From NCBI RefSeq assembly GCF_900102215.1, contig NZ_FNBG01000009.1:1-64000 (forward strand): DNA of 64,000 nucleotides, read 5' to 3'. The notes beneath the pieces are model-generated. The model worked only from the letters and a program-made list of their open reading frames with translations. It searched no databases and was not told the origin of the DNA. Of the stretch, positions 50,798 to 59,020 are shown in pieces (position 1 is the first letter of the stretch; each line of letters starts with the position of its first letter). Source of the stretch: Fontibacillus panacisegetis (GTDB taxonomy: Bacteria; Bacillota; Bacilli; Paenibacillales; Paenibacillaceae). The position numbers were made by a program, and so were the translations under genes.

Positions 50798-51649
50798 CTA
50801 TGCGAAATTTAAATACTTCTGAATATCTCCCTTATTTGTTTTGTTTGAGAAAAACATGAATTCTTGTCCTTTTGTTGGAGTTGCAATTGAATAATTTAAG
50901 TAGTACTTTGTATAAAATTGATTTTTATAAAGTTCTTCTATTTGACTAGCAATATCATAGGTTAGAATCCAATATCTATTTTTCATTTTCGATTGTATGA
51001 TCTTAGCCAACTCAACATGATCTTCATGGGAGTAAAAGTTTGTATATAAATCAGGTCCTTTATCATAATAGGGAGGATCAAAAAATGTAAGTGATTTACG
51101 CGTTTTTTTTATTTCTGCCTCAATAAACTCCTTTGCATCGTAGTTACAAACCCTAATTTGACTTGCATAAGAAGCAATAAGCTTAATTCGCTTAATGATA
51201 GTTTCTTTATTAAATCTGCAGTCTATTTTATAGATACTATTTTGATTTTTACCACCAATAACTCCTCCTTTGATAATTCCAGATCTATTTGTTCGATTTA
51301 AAAAAAGTGTTGAGAATGCCAAAGATAGATCATCGATATTATTTTTTTGTTTTTGAATTTCTCGTTGGATATACCATTGCTCCATATCTATAGGTGTATC
51401 ACGTATAAGTTGAATTAATGGTTCTGGATGGTTGATAATAGTATTCCATAGGGCATAAATTCCGCGGTCATAATCATTAATAATAATTTTTTTAACATCA
51501 TGATTAATGAGCAAACGAATAGCTACAGCTGCTCCTCCGGCAAAGGGCTCTATGTATGTTGATATATTGTTTGTAGTCACAAGGTGCTTGATATAATAAT
51601 ATGTTTTATCTTTTCCACCTGGATATCTTAGTGGAGATAGAGTAGTCAT
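50798..51649 (-). CDS. D12-class DNA adenine methyltransferase
   Basis: 283 residues of the Dam/D12 family. Cofactor-binding and catalytic motifs are intact: PLRYPGGK at the N-terminus (about 6-13), motif I EPFAGGAAVAIRLL, and the catalytic FFDPPYYDKG (about 185-194). It methylates N6 of adenine in an unknown site. I prefer ATG 51649, eight bases after GAGG, over the ATG nine bases upstream. It ends a three-gene minus-strand unit, 57 bases after the ParB-like gene. No restriction endonuclease is adjacent. Confidence 0.85.
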   Translation of the reverse strand: MTTLSPLRYPGGKDKTYYYIKHLVTTNNISTYIEPFAGGAAVAIRLLINHDVKKIIINDYDRGIYALWNTIINHPEPLIQLIRDTPIDMEQWYIQREIQKQKNNIDDLSLAFSTLFLNRTNRSGIIKGGVIGGKNQNSIYKIDCRFNKETIIKRIKLIASYASQIRVCNYDAKEFIEAEIKKTRKSLTFFDPPYYDKGPDLYTNFYSHEDHVELAKIIQSKMKNRYWILTYDIASQIEELYKNQFYTKYYLNYSIATPTKGQEFMFFSNKTNKGDIQKYLNFA

Positions 51650-51706
51650 CGGCATCACCTCGATGTTATAATAACTAATTTTATTTTTCTTGGCAGTGAT
51701 AAAGTT

Positions 51707-53440
51707 TCAGTCTAACAGTAGATAATTATGAAAGACAATTAGAATCGGTGTGACTCTCAGATTTATTCTCTCAACCAATTCATCGTAAACAGTAGCATAA
51801 CTATCATGGGTTATTAAGTTTAAATAATCATATAGAGTATCTGATTCAATAGCACCAAATAAATTTTTGGATGCCTGGAATTTAAGCTTGTTATCCCCGC
51901 TACAAATCTGGGTAAATAACGTATTTTCGGTCAACTGTTCAATTAAATACTTCAAGTTTTGCTTCGGATTTCCATGGTTTTTAAGACCTTTGTCTTTTAT
52001 CACTTTATCTATAGACAACTCTAATAACTGCCTCACTGATGAAGCGATCATGTATCTATAATCTTGAGCATTTTCTAAAGATTGAATTTCACCTATTAGT
52101 CTATTAACGGTATTGTTTATATTTATTTTCACTTCTCCATCGATAAACGCAGCAACGGACTTAAAAAATTCATTTTTGGGTTGATCTATTTTTATTGTTT
52201 TACTTGATAAAACCACACAAATTTCAACACTCTTCGAAACACATATTCCACTGTTTTCCAGCTTTGCCTGTATGATATATGTTCCAACTGGTGCATTTCC
52301 AGAAAAAACATTGTCCCTTATTAAATTGCTATCTGAATTAAATAGTACTTTTCCTTTTAAATTTTCACCATTAGAATCAGTTGCAACTTCTACTAAATCT
52401 ATTAAGTTATAATCATTGTACAAGTTAATAACTTTCCTACTAGATTTTAATTTCAAATCCAATATATAGGGCGTGTTATCAATCACATTGCTACTAGTAC
52501 CAACAATATCTCTGTCGGAATTATGATTTGAATTTGAATTTATGCTTGATTTAGAACGATCATGCGCAGTATCTAAATCAAGATCTGAAATAGTATTGGA
52601 TTCTACATCTGTTGTTGTGTTATTAGACAATGTAATTGGTGATATCTTTTCAAAAAAATTACTAGCCAGCTCTTTAGTGTATACTTCTACAACAGAAGCA
52701 TCTTGTGAAATGAAATATTCAATCATTTCGCATACTTTGTTAAAGTGCTCATCAATATCCAAGTCAACTTTGATCCCACGTTCTAATTTAAATATTCTTG
52801 ATCTAATATCAGAAAAATTAAATATTCTTTCAAATGTTGTGGCATAACCGTTATCTTTAATTTTATCATAAAGATACTTTTTGTTAGGAGTAGATTCAAG
52901 TTTCTTATAGATTAAATTCCCAATACTTAGCGGTTTGTTAAAGAACTGAGAATCAAAAGTGTCTTTTTCGTTTGAATCCCATGGAATTTGTCCTGCTCCC
53001 GACTGTTCACCCGAGTGAATCTTTATTACATGATTCGCCATCGCTTCAGGATCTGAATAAATTTTAACGTAAAGAATTAAACTTTTCGCATTGATATTAT
53101 GTTTTACCTTTTCTATGTAACGATAGGTTCTTGGATACTTGTCTTTTATCAATTCTGCATTATCATCCAATAATAGCTTCAATGCTGTTAGTCTTCGATT
53201 CCCATCGTGTACAATATATTCATTATCTTTATGAAGGACAATAAAATCTTCAAGTACTACTCCAGTTTCTATAATATCTTGAATAATAGCTTCTATCTTT
53301 TTCGGACCAACTTTTTTTAAGTTAAAGAAGGTTAGAATCGCTTCTTCTTCGCTATTTACAGGTTTAGGAAATCTAGGATTAGTTTTCGATAATGCTAATT
53401 CTGTTGCAAACATCTCTTTAATTAGAGGTCGTTCATACAT
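51707..53440 (-). CDS. ParB-like N-terminal domain protein with HEPN-like C-terminus
   Basis: 577 residues in three parts. The N-terminal part (about 1-160) is a ParB/sulfiredoxin-like domain with the motif VHDGNRRLTALKLL (77-90) and later GEQSGAGQIPWDS. The middle (about 310-400) looks like an immunoglobulin-type beta domain (GKVLFNSDSNLIRDNVFSGN). The C-terminal part, about 460-577, is all helical and ends LITHDSYATVYDELVERINL, resembling HEPN domains found in defence ATPase systems. ParB-like domains bind or cut DNA and hydrolyse CTP in known cases. AAGGAGG precedes ATG 53440. Confidence 0.65.
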   Translation of the reverse strand: MYERPLIKEMFATELALSKTNPRFPKPVNSEEEAILTFFNLKKVGPKKIEAIIQDIIETGVVLEDFIVLHKDNEYIVHDGNRRLTALKLLLDDNAELIKDKYPRTYRYIEKVKHNINAKSLILYVKIYSDPEAMANHVIKIHSGEQSGAGQIPWDSNEKDTFDSQFFNKPLSIGNLIYKKLESTPNKKYLYDKIKDNGYATTFERIFNFSDIRSRIFKLERGIKVDLDIDEHFNKVCEMIEYFISQDASVVEVYTKELASNFFEKISPITLSNNTTTDVESNTISDLDLDTAHDRSKSSINSNSNHNSDRDIVGTSSNVIDNTPYILDLKLKSSRKVINLYNDYNLIDLVEVATDSNGENLKGKVLFNSDSNLIRDNVFSGNAPVGTYIIQAKLENSGICVSKSVEICVVLSSKTIKIDQPKNEFFKSVAAFIDGEVKININNTVNRLIGEIQSLENAQDYRYMIASSVRQLLELSIDKVIKDKGLKNHGNPKQNLKYLIEQLTENTLFTQICSGDNKLKFQASKNLFGAIESDTLYDYLNLITHDSYATVYDELVERINLRVTPILIVFHNYLLLD

Positions 53441-53524
53441 ATAGACTCCTCCTTGTAATATATCCTATTCACAACATACCCGCTCTATTTTCTGCCACTT
53501 TGACTAATTATTTCGAACATGGGA

Positions 53525-55324
53525 CTATCTGTTATTAACTTGTTCTTTGCTTTTGAATAAGTCTGCTTTATCACTCCAGTTTTTTGCTGGTATATTGTAA
53601 GCTACGCGTGTTTTATTAAATACTAAAAATAAATTGTTATAAAAACTTTGAATTTCTCCTTGAGTAGAAGTATCATTCAACCATGCTTGAAAGACTATAT
53701 GGAAAAAGTCCTTATAATTATTATATAATTTTTTATTTTTTTCTCTTTCAATTCCTTTTACTGATTTACTATTAGTTTTCTTTTGTTCTATATCTTCTTT
53801 GATCTTTACAATCTCTTTATAAATTGATTGAGCCATATCGTATGTATATCCCATGTTGACGTGAACCTGTCCATGTCTCCAGAATTCATTATTTTCGCTC
53901 AATAGTTTAGTTAAGTGATTAAAAATTATGCTCTCTGGATTATCCTTTCCAGGCAGTGTAATAATGTTTTGTTCAATATCTTTGTTAGTATCTCCATCTA
54001 GAATACAAATAGCTTTCATTATGTTTCCACTTAATATTTCATCACAAAATATGCTCTTCAAATTATTACTCCCTATATTACTAGAAACAAAGTGAAAATT
54101 GCCCTCTACTTTTTTGAAATTGGGATCTAGATCTGATATTTTCATGAATATTATATTAAGTAAATCTCTTGCCTCTTGATCTTCTGTAAAAATTGGAATT
54201 TTACTATTTTCTTGTAATTGATTTGCCGTCATTTGCTGCAGATACATGTTAATAGAAAACATATCAATATCATTACATACGCTTACCTTATTGCCCTCAT
54301 TTAATAGGTACATTACATTAGCTTTCTTTTTCAAACTATAATCAATTAAAGTTAAACTATGTGTAGTAAAGACGACTTGTATATTATAATTCTCAGAGTA
54401 CTCTTTTATTAATTCATATAATTTAATTTGATATGATGGATGTAACGATGCATCTAACTCATCGATAAGTAATAAACTTTTAACTCTTTGATTTAAATAA
54501 CTTACATCCTTTTGTGATTCTTCGTAATAATATCTCAATGAAATTAAAGCCGTAATAATTACATACAAGTTATCCTCGCCAGCTGAAATTGTATTCGAGT
54601 CAATTCCTGGGGTAGCAGTTTTGAACTCTGCTCTTTTTTTTATATTACCAACTTTATTAAAGGATTCATGATTAACTCTTACATTGGTGAAATTTTCATA
54701 CTCTTGATTAATAATATCAATATACTTACTTGGAAGATTTTTGTTAATCACACTTATGTAATTATTTTTTAATTCTCTTTGTAAGATACCTCTTATTTTT
54801 TTTAAGGTTACTTCATCTACACTTTCTAATGCAGTTACTTTACCTAGAACATTATCAATATCGAATTCATGGTACTCACCAAACGATATTAGTCTAGACA
54901 AGCCTAAATAAATAACGGGTAACTTAGGAAGTGACTCTCCTTTATTAACAACATAATATGGCTTTATTGCATATCTAGCATTTTTCTTAGAATTGTGTTT
55001 ACGAAATTCTAATGTCGATTCATCAAAATAAGTTACTTTCAATATAATTCCAGTAACTCCATTTGAAGGGTCATTGTATTGTTTGTCTCCTTTACTTAAT
55101 GATTCAATTTTAGGATTCATCATGTTATTTATACTACCTATCACGGTCATACAATTTTTCAAACTTATATTTCCTTTAACCTCTTGATACGAGTTAGATA
55201 ACAAGTATAATATTGAACTTTTACACGTCCCATTTGTTCCAGATATAACATTAATACCAGGTGAAAATTCTAATTCTAAGTCAATTAACTTCCTATAACT
55301 AATTACATTTAGTTTTTTACTCAT
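53525..55324 (-). CDS. AAA/OLD-like ATPase with altered Walker A and a possible TOPRIM part
   Basis: 599 residues. The N-terminal ATPase of the SMC/OLD type has Walker A GTNGTCKSS (29-37), where Cys34 replaces the usual glycine before Lys35. An ABC-type signature SAGEDNL (about 241), Walker B LLLIDELDASLHPS (about 280) and switch FTTHSLTLI (about 316) are intact. The C-terminal part carries FTEDQEARDLLNII and CILDGDTN, in the order of a TOPRIM nuclease's Glu and Asp-x-Asp, but this is tentative. AAGGTG precedes ATG 55324. It is first in the unit with the ParB-like and methyltransferase genes. Confidence 0.72.
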   Translation of the reverse strand: MSKKLNVISYRKLIDLELEFSPGINVISGTNGTCKSSILYLLSNSYQEVKGNISLKNCMTVIGSINNMMNPKIESLSKGDKQYNDPSNGVTGIILKVTYFDESTLEFRKHNSKKNARYAIKPYYVVNKGESLPKLPVIYLGLSRLISFGEYHEFDIDNVLGKVTALESVDEVTLKKIRGILQRELKNNYISVINKNLPSKYIDIINQEYENFTNVRVNHESFNKVGNIKKRAEFKTATPGIDSNTISAGEDNLYVIITALISLRYYYEESQKDVSYLNQRVKSLLLIDELDASLHPSYQIKLYELIKEYSENYNIQVVFTTHSLTLIDYSLKKKANVMYLLNEGNKVSVCNDIDMFSINMYLQQMTANQLQENSKIPIFTEDQEARDLLNIIFMKISDLDPNFKKVEGNFHFVSSNIGSNNLKSIFCDEILSGNIMKAICILDGDTNKDIEQNIITLPGKDNPESIIFNHLTKLLSENNEFWRHGQVHVNMGYTYDMAQSIYKEIVKIKEDIEQKKTNSKSVKGIEREKNKKLYNNYKDFFHIVFQAWLNDTSTQGEIQSFYNNLFLVFNKTRVAYNIPAKNWSDKADLFKSKEQVNNR

Positions 55325-55551
55325 TTAATAATCACCTTATCTATAATATATTTACAGTAAATGGCCCTCAATTGTATAGTCTTATTCAAACATGTTCAAC
55401 AGGGCTTCTATATTAAATTTGTCGTATCAATTAAGATTTACCACAGATATATCGTATGAGAACGTACATAACCTAATTATACGACAAATCAACACCATAA
55501 GTTCTTTATTACTGACAAAACAGTGTACTCTCCTGTTCAAAATTTTGTAAT

Positions 55552-55623
55552 TCATCCCGCTCTCTCATCCTTGTCGGTAGTATTGTCAATCATCCGTTTT
55601 ATTTCTTCACGATTCGCACTCAT
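55552..55623 (-). CDS. Short open frame with a good ribosome binding site
   Basis: 23 codons, MSANREEIKRMIDNTTDKDE to a TGA, with GGGAGGTGG about nine bases before the ATG. A second frame carries on from about 55570 to a stop at 55509 (RERDELQNFEQESTLFCQ), so a single-base shift would join them into one small protein of about 38 residues. It may be a frameshifted small gene or leader. It lies 70 bases downstream of the PLD-helicase stop on the same strand. Confidence 0.35.
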   Translation of the reverse strand: MSANREEIKRMIDNTTDKDERAG

Positions 55624-55688
55624 AGAAAGCACCACCTCCCATCACTAAATACATTATACTTTACCAAATGTAATGCTTTCTTCTCCCC

Positions 55689-58600
55689 CTACACAATACA
55701 CTTATTCGCCGTCGCCACCATCTGTGGCGGCATCGCTTCACGCAATTGCCACACAAAGTTCATCGGTTTCCCGCCCGTATGACTGACATAGTCAGCTTCA
55801 CCCAAGTAGACAAACGGTGAGGTATACCCGTTCTGCTCTTTATATTCCCGAACAAACAACGCAATCCGATTACCTGTTGTGCGGTGGTGGATATAGCGCT
55901 GTGCTGTCTTAGTATTTTCGGTTACACGACTTTGGGGCTGCCAATGGAACAGAACTTCATTAATGGCATAATCTTCATACAAGGTTGAAGGAGAGAAATC
56001 TTTATCCGATTTATTCAAAGTGATAAAGAAAATGTCCGTCTTCTCTGCCTCAAAATACTTAACCCCTTCACGGAAGGTTGGAGCCTGCTCCTCATTCCAA
56101 TAACCAAACCCAGCTAATACCTGATCCATCGTATAGCTACAATGAAGATCGATGGGACAGGTAAAAGGAAACTCATTCTTTTTGTCTACAAAATCGAGAT
56201 GGGCAGCGTTGTATTTAAAAATGTCTACAATTTCCTCACGGAACTGAGGATATGTCATAATCCGAGCTACACCATCCTCTATACTCTCGAATCCGTTCTT
56301 CTCAGGAGCTGACCTGTAGAATGTATAGTAGAACATAGCTAACATACGGCATTCTTCATCATTTTGCGGCTTTACCTCATTTTTTATATATGATAGTAAA
56401 AACTTCAGCCATGCTCGGGAATTAATGTTTAAAAGAGCAGGTATCCGCTTCACATATTCCTCTTGCTGCTCGAACTCAAATGGCTCTAGCACTTCGGCCT
56501 CAACCATAAGTCCACGGAAGAAACGTTTACCGCTGCGTCCCCCATATACCTCATACAGCGACATTCCGTAATACTGCACAAAGTTATCTAAAGTAAGGTC
56601 CTGACCTGTATCCTGTGTAAAATACTTCATTCTGTTGATCAGACTAGCCTTGTTGTTCGTTGCTTGTTTCAGGCTGCCCAGAATGTAATCCTTCGCCTGC
56701 TTTTCTAATTGAATGAACGTTCCGCGTGGTAGACTAGAGAATCCCTGTTCTACGTAGTGTTTCACGGAATGCTTGGTTCTGCCGAGCAACGCCCTGAATT
56801 TATCTTGAAAATTGTATTCCTTGTGAGCCTGTCCGATAAAATCCAGTACAGTAAGGCATTCCTTACCTTCAGCAAGTCTCAATCCCCGACCAAGCTGCTG
56901 CAGGAAGACGGTTAAGCTCTCCGTCGGACGCAGGAACAGAATCGTATTGACCTCTGGAATATCCACACCTTCGTTATACAAATCGACAACAAAGATCATT
57001 TTGATTTCGCCGCTAACGAGTAGTCCCTTCGCCTGCTTGCGTTCCTGATCTCCTGTATTCCCATGTAAAGCAAGCGATGGAATACCCGTTTCATTAAATA
57101 CTTTTGCCATATACAGCGCATGTTCAACACTGACACAAAATCCAAGTCCTTTGACCTCTTCCAAATCCGTGACATATTTCCTTAGACTGTTCATGATTTG
57201 CGTTGTTCTAATTTTATTATGCGTATATAGCTTCTCTAGCTCGCCTAAGTCATAGCCTTTGCGAGACCATTTTACCTGCGACAAATCCGTAGTATCTGTA
57301 ACGCCAAAATACTGAAAAGGACACAGCAGCTTTCGATCAATCGCATCTGTTAGCCGAATTTCCGCAGCAATATGTCCGTCGAAATATCCAACAATGTCTC
57401 TCCCATCCATCCGTTCCGGTGTAGCTGTTAAGCCAAGCAAAATCTCCGGTTTATAGTAGGTTAAGAGCTTCTGATACGATGGTGCAGCCGCATGGTGGAA
57501 CTCATCCACAATGATATAATCGTAGAAATCGCTCGATGTTCGTTCCGTCAATTTTAGTGAATTAAAGCTTTGAATACTAATAAACAAATGATCCAGCGCA
57601 TCTGCCTGATGTACGCCAACATGTAGCTCGCCAAAGTTCCAATCCTGCATAATGACACGAAACGTATCTCTGCTTTGCTGTAAAATCTCCTCCCGATGGG
57701 CAACGAATAGCAGCTTTGCTCCCGGATGGCTTTTACAGAATCTTTTATAATCAAAAGCGGAGATAACCGTCTTCCCTACTCCTGTCGCAGCTACCAGCAA
57801 ATTTTTGTACCGACCGAACAACGTCCGCTGGGCTTCAAGTTTCTCCAATACCTCCCGCTGATAATCAAAAGGTGTTAGCTCAAAATGAACCTGCAGTGAA
57901 GACTGCTCCTTTTTTCGATTCAACGCTTCCTTAAGCTGAACCTCATGAGTCTCATTTTCAGGCTCGAACGGCTTAAACTCCCGATCATTCCAATAGCTCT
58001 CAAAGGTCGCCTCGATCTTCTTCAGCACATCATAGGAATCCTTCTCCGTCACCTTCACATTCCATTCAAGCCCGCTAGTTAGCGCTGGATTGGACAAATT
58101 TGAGGACCCAACATAAGCCGTCGTAAAACCTGTATTCCTTTTGAAAATATATGCTTTGGCGTGTAATCTGGTCTTGTCCGTGTCATAGGAAATTTGGATG
58201 CAGGTATTCGGAAGCTTACTCAGCTCCACGACGGCCTTATAGTCCGTCGCCTCCATGTATGTAGTCGTGATCACGCGCAGTCGTCCGCCTCCTGCCGTAA
58301 ACTCCTGCAATTGCTCCATCAGACAACGAATTCCGCTCCATTTAATGAAGGAAACCAGCAAATCGATCTCATCTGACGTCACGATCTCACGCTGTAACTC
58401 ATGCATCATATTCGGCTCCGCATGTGAGCCCGTGAACAGTGAACTTTGCGATAACGGTGTGGCAGGTCTTAGCACCTTCTGCTCTTTCAGGCCGCGAATA
58501 TGATTCAGCTTGGAATAGACGTAGGTCAGCACTTCTCCCTGCTCATCCAGTCGAAGCTCGTTATACTCGTCCTCGCCTAACGTATCTTTAAGCGCCCCCA

Positions 58601-58832
58601 TGATCTCATTGCATGTTCTCACCTGAGCCAGTACGGCCTCATGATCCTCACTCTGCTCCCGTACAACCTTCAAGGCCCGACGCGTCACCGCCGCCAGGTA
58701 AGTGGATAACAGCTTCCGCGCTTCCTCCGCATCCAGCTTTTCTTTCCCGACGTCATACATTTCCGGATCAAGTTCATCGAGCTGCTGCGAAGTTATATTG
58801 TTAATGATCTGTTCATATAGTCCTTGTTCCAT
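55689..58832 (-). CDS. PLD nuclease-like, DEAD/DEAH helicase, DUF3427 protein
   Basis: 1047 residues. An N-terminal helical part is followed by a phospholipase-D-type domain with LHAKAYIFKRNTG and GSSNLSNPALTSG (about 217-245), a single HKD motif. A superfamily 2 helicase follows: Walker A VAATGVGKTV (about 347), VDEFHHAAAPSY (about 442), GLTATPERMDGR (about 470) and LRPTESLTVFLQQLGRGLRL. The C-terminal part (from about 650) is DUF3427. This architecture occurs in defence islands, but its mechanism is not defined. GAGG lies eight bases before ATG 58832. Base composition is less AT-rich than its neighbours. Confidence 0.8.
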   Translation of the reverse strand: MEQGLYEQIINNITSQQLDELDPEMYDVGKEKLDAEEARKLLSTYLAAVTRRALKVVREQSEDHEAVLAQVRTCNEIMGALKDTLGEDEYNELRLDEQGEVLTYVYSKLNHIRGLKEQKVLRPATPLSQSSLFTGSHAEPNMMHELQREIVTSDEIDLLVSFIKWSGIRCLMEQLQEFTAGGGRLRVITTTYMEATDYKAVVELSKLPNTCIQISYDTDKTRLHAKAYIFKRNTGFTTAYVGSSNLSNPALTSGLEWNVKVTEKDSYDVLKKIEATFESYWNDREFKPFEPENETHEVQLKEALNRKKEQSSLQVHFELTPFDYQREVLEKLEAQRTLFGRYKNLLVAATGVGKTVISAFDYKRFCKSHPGAKLLFVAHREEILQQSRDTFRVIMQDWNFGELHVGVHQADALDHLFISIQSFNSLKLTERTSSDFYDYIIVDEFHHAAAPSYQKLLTYYKPEILLGLTATPERMDGRDIVGYFDGHIAAEIRLTDAIDRKLLCPFQYFGVTDTTDLSQVKWSRKGYDLGELEKLYTHNKIRTTQIMNSLRKYVTDLEEVKGLGFCVSVEHALYMAKVFNETGIPSLALHGNTGDQERKQAKGLLVSGEIKMIFVVDLYNEGVDIPEVNTILFLRPTESLTVFLQQLGRGLRLAEGKECLTVLDFIGQAHKEYNFQDKFRALLGRTKHSVKHYVEQGFSSLPRGTFIQLEKQAKDYILGSLKQATNNKASLINRMKYFTQDTGQDLTLDNFVQYYGMSLYEVYGGRSGKRFFRGLMVEAEVLEPFEFEQQEEYVKRIPALLNINSRAWLKFLLSYIKNEVKPQNDEECRMLAMFYYTFYRSAPEKNGFESIEDGVARIMTYPQFREEIVDIFKYNAAHLDFVDKKNEFPFTCPIDLHCSYTMDQVLAGFGYWNEEQAPTFREGVKYFEAEKTDIFFITLNKSDKDFSPSTLYEDYAINEVLFHWQPQSRVTENTKTAQRYIHHRTTGNRIALFVREYKEQNGYTSPFVYLGEADYVSHTGGKPMNFVWQLREAMPPQMVATANKCIV

Positions 58833-58971
58833 ATGGAATACCTCGTTTAAATAAGTGATATGTCTTTTTACCTACTCTCTTTTACAATATTCGACAGAAA
58901 TAGGATAGATCCTCTTCTACCGAATTAATACTTACTTCAAGCCATCGATTGTAAGTACTAAGAACCTAAAG

Positions 58972-59006
58972 AAAATGACCTCATGCCTGTGAGGTCATTT
59001 TCTACT
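58972..59006 (-). terminator. Terminator after the ABC exporter pair
   Basis: AAAATGACCTCA pairs with TGAGGTCATTTT around a six-base loop; T-rich on both sides (TTTTCTTTAGG on the minus strand). Confidence 0.85.
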
Positions 59007-59020
59007 TAGATTCGGCGAGA

